NCBI GenBank assembly: GCA_036250225.1 | Contig: JAPZLL010000022.1 | Span: forward strand, 372,001-436,000 | Length of the DNA: 64,000 nucleotides | Direction: 5' to 3' | DNA from: Cercophora sp. LCS_1 | Taxonomy: Eukaryota > Ascomycota > Sordariomycetes > Sordariales > Lasiosphaeriaceae | In this document: in pieces, positions 46,498-56,161 of the stretch | Position numbering within the stretch: position 1 is the stretch's first letter | Layout: each line of letters begins with the position of its first letter | The notes under the pieces: generated by a model | The model's database searches: none | Told to the model about the DNA's origin: nothing | Seen by the model: the letters and a program-made list of their open reading frames with translations, nothing else | Made by a program: the position numbers and the translations under genes

Positions 46498-48587
46498 TCA
46501 AGAGTACTTGATCTCGACGTTAGCTCCACCCAGCTTTTTTCCATCCACCAGTACGGTGAGCTCCGATGATGCTTCGGAAGGTTTCAAAACAATCTCGTAG
46601 TCAAGCCGCTTCATCTCAGCACCAGTCGTAGCGTGGTAGTGCGTCTTGAGTTGCTTGTAGTTGTCAACCTTGAATGTGATGTTGCAGAGCCCGCTCAAAT
46701 GAGGCTCATATCGATTCAGCGGGACATCGTCTTCGCAAGAATATAGCGTTGCCTTCACCTTCTCACCAGAACGGTTCAGAAGCTTGTAGAAGTCATGACT
46801 GACGGACGTGCTGTAGGAAACGCTATCGCCCTGGGTGATATCAGTGGAAGATCGTTTAGAAGCCTCAAAGTGGAAACCTGCAGATAGGTAGATTGTTCAC
46901 GAACCTTTTTGATGTACCATCTCACCTGGTTCTTGGCCCTATAATGGCCCTCTGCAGCACTCCAGAATTTGTCCTGTTCAAGATGCTTGCCGGGAATGAA
47001 TTTTCTACGGCATTTCACCCCAATATTCAGCCTCGATATCGCCGAGTCGATCTTTATCGACAGCCCAGCCAATGCAGTCGACAATTGCAAGTCATCAGGG
47101 CCGTCAGCACCTTTTGCAATAGCAGTACGCCTGTGCCGCGTGGTTAGCTTCGCAGCGCAAGAGAAACAAGAAGAGGTAACGCACGGTTTCTCGCCACCCA
47201 AGTGCAGAATATCGATGCCGAAGGCAGAGTACCGGTTCTTCCGATGGCCGTGAAGATACAGATTGTACCCAACACCACCGACGAGGACGATACCAGTGAC
47301 TGGAAGCCTTTTTTCCCGGGCCTTTTTGATTTGTCCATCAACCATGGCATTGATGCCGCGCAAACTCTCAGCGAAGATCCCCTTGATGTTCTCACTGGAT
47401 CCTAGTTAGTGTTCGTCCGCCCAAACCACAGAGCGTAACTTGCCCTGAGAACAAAATGTATCCGTTCTTGATATGAGGCTCCCTCGTCGTATTATCGGTG
47501 CTTTCATTCCTGAAGACTCGGCGGGGAATCCGAACACTCCACTTGTTGATGGGACTGTCATTTTTGAACGGCCGTTTGACGAAGGGTTCCCGTTCATCCT
47601 TCATCAGAGAGTTGATTTCGTCCGCACTGAGGCGTGGCCACCTGCGCGTGCATTGCACATGGCCTTGTGTGCCTCGTCAATGGCCACTCCACCACACAAG
47701 GCCCCGGTTCCAGCCACTGCCTCGCTCAGAACGATGGGTTTGGTGTTGACGATCTTGTAGCTGATGAGATCAACCGTCCCGCCGCCGGCGTTACGCAAAT
47801 AATGTAGACGTCTCCTTTCTTCACGTGGTGGTTGGGCTCGCCGAGTGTTGAAAGCGCGGCTGCCTCGGGCTCCGGTGCAAAGGAATGCGTGGTCTGGCCA
47901 ACCGGACGATTCTCGAGGATACCTGCTGCATGTGCGGCCTTCGCCATGCTCGCTCGCGCGTAGTCCTTCCAGATTGCCAGTGCTGTGAGCATAACATGAA
48001 GTTGCACGGCATTCACGTTTGATTCGCCTTGCTGCAAAGGATATTAGCTCATATCGCCCTTATGAAGACCGAAGCTGGTGGCATACAGACTCGCGAATTG
48101 ACTTGAGAGTCCACTCCCAAAGCAGGCGCAAGTAATCAGTTACAAGCTCCTCGGCCGTCTTGTCGACCTGCTTCATCAAGCGGCGGGCCTGTATCGTGAT
48201 ATCGGAACAGCGCAGGTCCTCACCCAAGTCCTTATCCTTCAGGAGAAGCAACTTGAACCAGAGGATCGGGTCGCAGTCATGCGGCACTTTAAATCCCCAC
48301 TTGATCTGTCCGTTTTCGTAGTAGAGCTCAGTCGGAGCTTTGACCTGCCGGGGGAAGCCCCCAGGCCACGTTTTGATGATGTTGATTTTGCCTTGACTCA
48401 TGTCGGCAGCCGTGGCCCACGCAACGCCGGAGAAGCTAGAGTCCCGTGTTAGTGGATACAGCACGCCAAATGAAAGGAAAAGAGCTTGCGTTGTCCCAAA
48501 GTCGATGCCAATGACCAATGACTCCTCGTCCTTATCCTCTTGCCGCTGCTCGCGCCAGTTGGCAGCGAGGGAACTGAGCAGGGACAT
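46498..48587 (-). pseudogene. Hsp70-like ATPase (HSPA12-type) with frameshifts
   Basis: Minus-strand exons show Hsp70/actin-fold motifs in order: VIGIDFGTT|FSGVAWAT (phosphate 1), NAGGGTVDLISYKI (phosphate 2), GTGALCGGV, SGENIKGIF, GIVLVGGVGYNLYL (adenosine motif), then the variable C-terminal beta region ending ELTVLVDGKKLGGANVEI. Two introns appear to be GC-AG: 48436-48489 (GCAAGC...TCTAG) and 47395-47443 (GCAAGT...TCCAG). A GT-AG intron lies at 48032-48086 and another near 47130-47185. Reading frame is lost at about 47,790 (two extra bases just before NAGGG), about 47,650, and about 46,870-46,890. These could be sequencing errors, but three in one gene favour a pseudogene. These Hsp70-like proteins form a large, rapidly turning-over fungal family of unknown clients. 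Confidence 0.8.
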
Positions 48588-49301
48588 GGCTGGTTGATTT
48601 GTCGTCCAGTGTCAAAAAGTGCGGGAAAAATCAACAAATGAAGAGAGAACATAGAGATGTTTAAGGAGTCCGCTCATAGTACCTATATAAACCATCAAAT
48701 TCCCTGTAAACCCGAGGCAACAATCCAACCCAACGAGGTTGAGAACCAGGCAATTTGCACTTGTCTCGTATACATTCCTGAAGTGATCAACTGCATCACA
48801 CTCAACCTTGAAATCAGGGACATCTCTTGGGAGTAAGGCATCGAGAAATAAGACCTCGAGCAACAGTGAATAAAAGACGGGCATGGGAAACACAGCCAAA
48901 CGAAACTTGGCGTCTGGTTGATGGTCTTTGCAAATGCTTCCTAACAACCCCTTGTGTTTTCTTCCTCACTTGGTGAAGTGTACCTAAGTTCCGAGGACCG
49001 GAAATTCCATGTCCCGCGTTCTTTTGTTGGCGCGACGGGGCCCGAGAGCAAGCAACCATGTCGCTCCTTCGTCTGGTCTCACGAAGCTCATTATACTTTC
49101 TGAAACCCCGACCCCGAGTTGATCGGAAGCGGACAGAACTGAAAAAAGACAAAGACCTTGCTCGACAGCTTCCCGGGATAAGTTGCTGCGCGATTCCAAG
49201 ACGAACCAACGAAAACCAACTCCAAGAACCTCTGCTGAGCGCTTTTTCGCACAATCGAGAATCCCAACCTCACGGCCAACCTCGGGCGACAGCTGGAAAC
49301 T
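48588..49301. other. Intergenic, no gene seen
   Basis: Frames on both strands lack domain features. It may include the lost 5' part of the coiled-coil fragment downstream. Confidence 0.45.
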
Positions 49302-49857
49302 ATGGAGGGAAGAAAATCGCGGTCCAAGGTCATGACGGCTGATGAACTCCAGGCCGAAAAGACGCGCGCCCGTAAGCTCGAGCAGGAATGCAAGGAAAAA
49401 GAAGACCTTCTGGAGAAGCAATTGCAAGAAGCCAAGAATGACGCCAACGAATATTTTCTTCGCTGGAAGCTTGCGTCCAGCGATCTCACTAGGGTTCGCC
49501 CGGGAGGGGACTTGGATATGCTAGACGACAAATATCTGATTTCCAGAGTCAAGGGACTGCGCCTGGTAGTTAGGAATCTAGCTGTCCTGTTTTTCACCAC
49601 CCCGGAAACCGATTGACAACGACAAGATGGCCCAGCTGAACAACGCCTTCGATGGCCCAAACCTGTGGTCTCTGTTCCATTCCGAGACGAAATTTCCCAG
49701 GGCTATCCAACCCGTGATATGGAGATTTTTGGTCTGTGGAGGATTTAACACCTTCCGGTGGGTAGAGGACTGGCTTCTTATCGGCGCAATGAAAACCATG
49801 CACGCCCCACTTCGACCAAGTAGGTTGCCATACTCTTGTTGGCAAGAGTGTTGATGT
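49302..49857 (+). pseudogene. Fragment of a coiled-coil fungal protein
   Basis: The frame from ATG 49302 encodes a charged coiled coil (TADELQAEKTRARKLEQECK) followed by DDKYLISRVKGLRLVVRNLA. This resembles the pattern before a helical domain in a widespread uncharacterised fungal family. The continuation is in another frame from about 49,600 (IDNDKMAQLNNAFD; FPRAIQPVIWRFLVCGGFNT) and stops at 49857. A one-base shift near 49,590-49,600 and loss of the C-terminal part explain this better than an intron, since no GT-AG pair fits. Likely a truncated remnant. Confidence 0.5.
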
Positions 49858-50210
49858 TACCATTTTGTCGCATGGTGGCAGGTTGACAGATACTCCGAGC
49901 ACACGCGAGACGCGGCGGTCGGAAAAAGGTTCCAGGTGTGGGCTCTCAAGACTTGCAGAATGGTGGAGGTTGTGGTGGAACCCACCGCTGGCATGCCAAG
50001 AGTAAGCTCTCCGTCAGATTCGTAGAGCGATGACGAAAGCTGTGCAAAGGTGTGGACGGTGAGAGTACCGTCGGATTCGGATTCGGAGTCGGAGTCGGAG
50101 GTCGAGGAGCCAAGGACTACGAAGTACCTGTTGGAATCAAGCCGGAGCCAGTCATCTGGGACGGACGTCGCGGGTGAGCCGGTGCTGGGGACCTTGGAGG
50201 ATGAATTCAA
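49857..50210 (-). CDS. Possible ORF with Ser/Asp repeat (117 codons)
   Basis: An open frame, MNSSSKVPSTGSPATSVPDD..., includes a repetitive STSDSDSESESDG segment made by a TCGGAG/TCGGAT hexamer repeat at about 50,075-50,110. No recognised domain. It may be chance coding around the repeat. Confidence 0.2.
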   Translation of the reverse strand: MNSSSKVPSTGSPATSVPDDWLRLDSNRYFVVLGSSTSDSDSESESDGTLTVHTFAQLSSSLYESDGELTLGMPAVGSTTTSTILQVLRAHTWNLFPTAASRVCSEYLSTCHHATKW

Positions 50211-50452
50211 GGTGCCAGGAAGTTGGGGTGGTGTGGAGATGTAGGCTACCTTGGTGGATGTGGGTCCAGCGTTAGCGTCCGGAGATCGGCGTTATCTGAT
50301 CATCTGATAAGATCTTTGGAGGATCGCACCATCACCTTTTGCATTTCCTCCGCGACTGCCTGCAATCTCTCATTCTTTCTGCATCGTCTCGAACTTGTCC
50401 GCCAAGCCCTGCCTAAGTCGTGCACAGCGCCATTCTGTGCCACCAGGAGGCG

Positions 50453-52429
50453 ATGGCCGGCGCACAGCAGCGATGCCCATGGGTCGACGAAACTCTGCAC
50501 CGAACGTTGCCGTCCTTTCTGCGGGCCGTTTGCTCGCCAACGGGCGCTCTCTCCACCCGCAGTGAAGATGACGACTTTTTGGACGGCCTCGACCCGGAGA
50601 AGCGCGAATACCTTCGCCAACTCATCGTTGCCCTTTTCGAGGCTCGAACCATAGTAGCTTCCTACAATCTCGTCATTGTCGCTTTTATTCTTCTTTTTAC
50701 CTTTTTGAACTGGCGACGGGCGGCCAAAGATCGTCGAAAATGGGGTCGCATCCGAGCCTCTCAGGCAGCCGACGAGATACGGCCCGAGCCGACGTCCTCA
50801 TCCTCGAGTAGCACACTCCAGGGTAGCACAACACCGCCAAACGCCGTGAAACTCGACGCATCTGATGTGGAACGGCTCCCGCTCGTCGCAAGCAAACCAT
50901 CACGAAGGCCGGGTCCTGCGGTTTTTCGGGCGGTCTCATCCTGGCTCGCGCGCCAGCCACCACCAATCCCCGTGATCAACCGAACGCTTCCCTCAAACGC
51001 AACGTCCCTTTTCGTCACAACATGGATGGGCTTGAATGTGTTCTTTCATTTTTACCGCCTCCCGATGCGCTGGGATTTCTTCTTCATCTTCGCCGACCGA
51101 GCCGGACTCGTCTTTGTTGTGAACCTTCCGATCCTGTATCTCCTCGGTGCCAAGAACCAGCCGTTGAGGCGCCTCACAGGCTACTCATACGAGGCTCTCA
51201 ACATTTTTCACCGAAGAGTTGGCGAATTAATGTGCTTTGAGGCGTTGGTGCATTTTATCAGCATGGTCGTTTGGCAGTTTCTGCTCATGGAGGACTGGAT
51301 GAAGGGCTCGACGACGCCGAAAGAGTACTGGACCCATCCCATCATTGTGTTTGGCATATGTGCCTTTTCGTCGTACGAGATGTTGTACTTTACGTCACTG
51401 GGGAGTTTCCGACAACGATGGTATGAGCTGTTTCTCGCCAGCCACGTCTTCCTGCAGGCTGGTGCTTTGGCGTTCCTGTGGTTCCATTACCCGACAAGTC
51501 AACCATGGGTGTTGCTCGCGCTCATCATTTTCGCCGTCGACCGACTAGTCTGGAGGTTTGGGTTGAAGCGGTCAAAGATCACCGCTGACTTATCAGTGTT
51601 GGAGGATGGGGAAACGTTTCTGGTCTCTGCTGACTGGGATATTCTGACCCCGGCGGAGGAGAAATCGTCCCGATGGTGGCCTTCGTTTCTTCAGCGCCAC
51701 TCAATCCTCCATGGATGGGAGCCGACTGATCACGTATTTCTTACGGTCCCGGCTCTTGGAAGGTCTTTTGATCTCCAAGCGCATCCATTCACCATTGCCT
51801 CGGCCGCTCCCGGTGTTGTCACTTCCGCGAACGACGAGTCAGTCCACGCTTGGTTCAGCTTGCTTATCCGGGCCTACGATGGCTTCACCGCCGAGCTCCT
51901 CCGATATGCTCAGACCAACGGCCGTGTACCGGTCGTCATGGACGGGCCATACGGTTCGTCACACGCCTTGGAAATGCTGCGCGCCTCGGAGCGCGCCATC
52001 CTCGTTGCTGGCGGAAGTGGCATCGCCGTCACATTCCCGCTAGTTTGGGCTTTGCTTCACGAGAGCAAACCGCGCGAGGCAGACACGGATGCAGTGGCCG
52101 GTGCAAAGCGAGCGCCGCGGCAGAGGGTCCACCTTCTTTGGGTCACCCACTCGCGGTCCCATCGATCATGGGTACCAGAGCAACAACTAGACGAACTGGT
52201 AGCCCGAGGCCTCGATCTTGTCATCCCCGAACCAACAGTAGAAGCAGGACGGCCCAATGTCGCCATGTACGTCAAGGGATGGATCGAAGACGCCGCAGCA
52301 AACGGCGAGGAAGTCAGCGTGGTTGTTTCAGGACCGGACGGGCTTAATAGATCGGTGAGAAATGCATGTGCAGACGAGATTGGCGCAGGTTTAGACGTGC
52401 GAATGGCAGTGGAGAAGTTTGGATGGTGA
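50453..52429 (+). CDS. Ferric/cupric reductase-like transmembrane flavocytochrome
   Basis: Single exon, 658 residues. The first ATG in a good context is 50453. The N-terminus carries one predicted helix (IVASYNLVIVAFILLFTFL) and a Ser-rich loop. The ferric-reductase membrane core follows with bis-heme His pairs: IFHRRVGELMCFEALVHF and LASHVFLQAGALAFLWFHY. An FAD-binding segment has HPFTIAS and an NADPH-binding region has VVMDGPYG and LVAGGSGIAVTFPLVWALL, ending FGW as in FRE proteins. Role by family: moves electrons from cytosolic NADPH across the membrane to reduce extracellular Fe3+ or Cu2+ before uptake. No adjacent iron permease is seen in this window. Confidence 0.92.
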   Translation: MAGAQQRCPWVDETLHRTLPSFLRAVCSPTGALSTRSEDDDFLDGLDPEKREYLRQLIVALFEARTIVASYNLVIVAFILLFTFLNWRRAAKDRRKWGRIRASQAADEIRPEPTSSSSSSTLQGSTTPPNAVKLDASDVERLPLVASKPSRRPGPAVFRAVSSWLARQPPPIPVINRTLPSNATSLFVTTWMGLNVFFHFYRLPMRWDFFFIFADRAGLVFVVNLPILYLLGAKNQPLRRLTGYSYEALNIFHRRVGELMCFEALVHFISMVVWQFLLMEDWMKGSTTPKEYWTHPIIVFGICAFSSYEMLYFTSLGSFRQRWYELFLASHVFLQAGALAFLWFHYPTSQPWVLLALIIFAVDRLVWRFGLKRSKITADLSVLEDGETFLVSADWDILTPAEEKSSRWWPSFLQRHSILHGWEPTDHVFLTVPALGRSFDLQAHPFTIASAAPGVVTSANDESVHAWFSLLIRAYDGFTAELLRYAQTNGRVPVVMDGPYGSSHALEMLRASERAILVAGGSGIAVTFPLVWALLHESKPREADTDAVAGAKRAPRQRVHLLWVTHSRSHRSWVPEQQLDELVARGLDLVIPEPTVEAGRPNVAMYVKGWIEDAAANGEEVSVVVSGPDGLNRSVRNACADEIGAGLDVRMAVEKFGW

Positions 52430-52600
52430 TGTTTACATTAAGGCTTGGACACATACAGCAATTTGCATCACACGGCGTTGGGTTTTGGAATTCTGATTTC
52501 AGCGGATGCAAGAGCAAAGAAACGGTTGGTGTTATATTAGCCAGCTACAGTACAATTTTGGTTTCCCCCCGTTATCATACAGTACTATGTATACATCCCT

Positions 52601-52930
52601 TCATTTACCGTCCTCCGGTTGTCTCATATCTCCCGCCTTCTTGATGCCCTCCGACACATCCTTGCCTGCCTTTTCAACACCCGAGCCAACGTTTGTGATG
52701 GCATCGCCAAGGGGCTTTCCGATACCCCCCGTTGCGCTGTTGACGGTATCACCCAGGCCGCGTGTCGTCGCGCCAACGACACCGCCTACCGTGTTGGTTG
52801 CGCTGCCGAGCGTGTTGCCCAGCGTCGAGGCAACGGTCTTGCCGGCGCCCGTGATGCCGCTTGTGGCGCTGGACGTGGTCTCCTTGGCTTTGTCGCCGGT
52901 CCCGCTTGGGCTCTTGAGAATATTGGACAT
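52601..52930 (-). CDS. Small LEA-like Ala/Gly/Thr-rich protein (109 aa)
   Basis: An open frame of 110 codons starts MSNILKSPSGTGDKAKETTS. It is built of loose 11-15 residue repeats with Gly, Thr, Ser, Ala, Val and regularly placed Lys/Asp (GNTLGSATNTVGGVVGATTR, GLGDTVNSATGGIGKPLGD), amphipathic like late-embryogenesis-abundant or conidiation-associated small proteins. No cysteine, no signal peptide. Likely stress or spore related, by composition only. Longer upstream in-frame codons look like leader sequence. Confidence 0.65.
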   Translation of the reverse strand: MSNILKSPSGTGDKAKETTSSATSGITGAGKTVASTLGNTLGSATNTVGGVVGATTRGLGDTVNSATGGIGKPLGDAITNVGSGVEKAGKDVSEGIKKAGDMRQPEDGK

Positions 52931-53925
52931 GTCGGGCAGGGAGGAGCAGTGTAGGGGAGAATTTGGCAAGTAGCTTTTGTTGTTGTGGGTGATTGTTTGG
53001 TTACACTGGTATTCTAAGAATGGATTTGTGTCCGAGGATGTTTGCCAGATGGGATTATAAAGGCTGGCGACGGTGGATATTGTCGTCATGTTGACGCTAT
53101 GTGTTGTGGTTGCCGCGCTTGACGTCAGAGTGATGGGCGGGGTGGCGGGCGAGCCCCTGATAGGGGTTTGTTTACATTCAGGGGGACCGGAGTGGGATAT
53201 ACATATGCAGTTGCTAGACAGATGGAGATTGATCGAAAGGGGTGGAACGAACGTCTGGAGGAACATTCTATCTGCGTCTTTAAAATCTCAGGGGCATGCC
53301 TTCCTGTCCACGCTGATCTACTTATTTGCGTGGGCATACTCATCGGCTTCTCTCCCTCGGAGATGGCAGTCCTCCCCCAAGCGTAACCCAGGGAACAAAG
53401 ACAACCCCAATCAGGCATCCCTATGTGCCCCCCTAAGCTATCACAAGCATCCCCTCTCCAACCCGGACCATCCCGCTCGGCCCGAGATCCCATATCCCCC
53501 AAAAGCGCCGAACCCACGAGTATCCATCGTGGCGTAACTCAAAACCACGCGAGATCACGAACCAAATGGAGATTTGTTGAACCCGGCCCGACCCCGGACG
53601 CCCACTTCCCCAATGGCAGCACCCAAACCCCATCAAACAAGAGACAGGGGCGTCCCTCCACACGAAGCCTCCTAAACCCTATTCCGTAGGACTCTGTTCG
53701 GCAGCTCCGGCCTTTCCCGTCTAGAAAAGTTCCATGGTACCCATGTCCCTCTCCCAGATTTGCCACTGCTTCTCCATACCCTTTATCTCTCGATCCCAAA
53801 TCCCAGGAGAAGCGTGGTACAAAGGTGCGGATCCAAGGCGCACAGTTGGTTCACGCGGTCCAAATTCTCTTATTTATACCCTACACTTGTGGTTCTCCCC
53901 GGCGGGAGACCTCCCTTTCCGCTAA
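52931..53925. other. Divergent intergenic region, no gene seen
   Basis: Lies between the LEA-like gene (minus) and the DPBB gene (plus). The pyrimidine- and C-rich tract at about 53,380-53,720 fits a promoter. No coding support. Confidence 0.5.
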
Positions 53926-54965
53926 ATGAGGGCCACCTGCGGTCCCATCCTGTGGATGCTCCTGACCGCGCAAAGCATGGCTGCGCCGAGTTTGTACGAC
54001 AACAACGACGACGACGAGATGGAGATGGAGATGGACTGGGATAGTATTCCGGTGAAAGAAATGGCTGGGAGGTGGCAAAATTCGGTTAATGTGTATGTTC
54101 TTCCCCCTTGTTTCCTTCCTTCCCCTTTTCTGTGGAAACTTTTCTGTGCTGCTTTTGTTGTTGTTGTTGTTGTTGTTGTTGTCATTGGTGGTGGTGGTGG
54201 TGGTGGGCTTACGATGTGTGTACAAAACAGGTACAAGAGTTTCGCAACCGTCTACACGCAAGACGGCACAGCCGGGTCGTGCGGAAACTGGCACTCTGAT
54301 GACGATCTCATCTGCGCGCTGAGCAGCGACTGGATGGGTGATCTGTACCAGGCGCCGCATTGCGGACGCGTGATCGAGGTGGTGAATATCGGGAGCGATT
54401 ATGGGATCGGCGGCACGGGGCGGTCAATCCGTGTGGTGGTCAAGGATACGTGCCCGACTTGTGAGCCTAACCATGTTGATTTGTCGGTCGGGGCTTGGAA
54501 TTCCCTCACGGATGGGGCTGAGCCGAGTGAGTTTCATATCAAATGGTGAGTTGGTCGTTCTTGAGATGTCTTCGGGTGGGGGAGTGCTGACAATGATGGG
54601 GTGGTAGGAGGTTTGTTGATGACGAGGATACGGCCTGGCATTATGGCGAGGGCGATTTGCACATGGACGATGCGTACGAAGATAGCGGGTATGATGACGC
54701 TGAAGACGACGAGGATGAGCATGAGGGACGGGAGGAGTCCCCGCCGGCAAACGTCTGGACTTCTCACGCTTGGAACGAGCATGAGTCCGATGGGGGGGTT
54801 GTTGCAGATTACCAGTGGGGGAACAATGAGTATGACGAAGAGGACCATGATTTGGAGGATTATGACGAAGAGGACTACGATGAAGAGGACTCCGATGAGG
54901 AATATGAGGGCGGAGAGCGCATCTGGCCCGCGTATGCCTGGAACAACCGGGAAGATATGGCCTAG
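53926..54965 (+). CDS. Secreted double-psi beta-barrel (expansin/RlpA-like) protein with acidic tail
   Basis: Three exons (53926..54092, 54231..54545, 54608..54965) joined in phase give 279 residues. There is a signal peptide (MRATCGPILWMLLTAQSMAA). The DPBB domain lies at about residues 60-165: GTAGSCGNW, DDLICALSSDWM, HCGRVIEVVNIGSDYGIGGTGRSIRVVVKDTCPTC split over the core, VDLSVGAWNSL. The conserved Asp of VVVKDTCPTC and paired cysteines are present. The C-terminal ~100 residues are extremely acidic (YDEEDYDEEDSDEE). No expansin carbohydrate-binding second domain. Family members loosen or bind cell-wall polysaccharide; in fungi many are secreted, infection- or wall-associated proteins. The acidic tail is unusual. 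Confidence 0.85.
54155..54206 (+). repeat. (TTG)n and (GGT)n microsatellites in intron 1 of the DPBB gene
   Basis: About nine TTG units followed, after GTCAT, by about six GGT units, lying inside the 138-nt intron. This explains why that intron is longer than its neighbours. Confidence 0.85.
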
Positions 54966-55388
54966 TGGAATCTGGACCAAGATGGGGATGAAGATCATAA
55001 AAGATCATGAGGACTGGGAAGAGTGACCCGAGTCCTGAGCACAGATAAAAATAAGCGGATCAAAAACAATCGAAAATGGATATTGCCTACTGATGATGCT
55101 GTCGCCAGTCGATGGAGCCGTAACTCAAAACACACCGACTAGCTGAGGATTATAGCCACGAGCCAAGTGCCCTACTACCTCCCATTCCCTTCCCCCCTCA
55201 AGGAATCGTGACAACCCTGCCCGCTCTATGCGCCGACCAAAGAGTAGTCTACTGTGCGAAAAGCCATGTTGATGCCGAAAGACACTGCCTGGATGAAGGC
55301 GTCATCTATAACCCAAAAAAGTCGCCGCCCTCGCGCCTGTATCGTGAATGCGTAAAACCGTAACGAAAAGGGTAGGAACCCCAAAATA
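54966..55388. other. Intergenic between convergent genes, no gene seen
   Basis: 3' flanks only. Confidence 0.55.
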
Positions 55389-55628
55389 TCATGAACCTCC
55401 GTATCCCCAGGCCAGTTTCTCTTGTCGGCGGGCTGTGGTGTCTCGCTGGACGGCCTTGTCGGATGCCGCCTTAATCTGCATACATGCGTCGCATTTCTGG
55501 GCTTTGTTCGGTTTGCCGATGCGCCCGTAATCGACGGCGCCGCAGTACTTGTGGGGCTTGAGATCCGTCCACTGAACCGGTGGCTCAGTGTTGGTCGCCT
55601 TGCGCTGCTTGTTGTAGCTGTGGCCCAT
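55389..55628 (-). CDS. Small basic protein with Cys motif (79 aa)
   Basis: An open frame of 80 codons starts MGHSYNKQRKATNTEPPVQW. It includes KYCGAVDYGRIGKPNKAQKC and DACMQ, giving C-x18-C-x2-C, a possible partial metal site or disulfide. It is basic and helical toward the C-terminus, without signal peptide or membrane helix. The pattern looks coding (conserved-like Trp, Cys, Tyr positions) but the family is not recognised. Longer in-frame codons upstream (to about 55,706) look like leader. Confidence 0.5.
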   Translation of the reverse strand: MGHSYNKQRKATNTEPPVQWTDLKPHKYCGAVDYGRIGKPNKAQKCDACMQIKAASDKAVQRDTTARRQEKLAWGYGGS

Positions 55629-56161
55629 TTTGAGCGAGTGAGTGGAGATGCGCGTGGACGGCCGTGATGTTGGGTAGAGAATTCGCTGGCAGATCTGCGG
55701 TCGCAAATGAGACGAGCCTAGCTTTATTCTCTCAGCCTTAGCCTAGAATCGCCACGCGTGAGACGGCACAGCTGAATGCGGGTGCGAATGCAATGCGGTG
55801 TGAGTCTTGGTGGTATGACAAAGCGGCGCGGCCTGTTCGAGAAGGTCAGATGGAGGGGCGGGAGTGTTCAGTTGTGTCGCCGGATGATGTCACGCCGCCC
55901 TGGAAGCTAAAGCTCCGGGCTGCGAACCTTGAGGGTCCGATTTGCAAAGGGTTAGGGTATGAGCCGCCATCCTTCCAAAGTAAAGGTGAATGGAGGATAA
56001 ACTTTTGAGATTCCACAATACGATTCTAAATGACTGACAAATTTCCGCCCCAAACCCTTCCTGCTCAACATCCCTGGGTATTAACAACAACCAACCAAAA
56101 CTGTCCAAAATTCAGCATCAAACCATCCCTAGTATCAAACTTGAACAGCTTCCAATCTTGA
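55629..56161. other. Intergenic, no gene seen
   Basis: Flanking sequence of two minus-strand genes. No support for additional features. Confidence 0.5.

Noticed and set aside
52619..52954. Plus-strand Arg/Ala-rich frame opposite the LEA-like gene
   Set aside because: Antisense shadow; the minus strand has the amphipathic repeat pattern and a good start.
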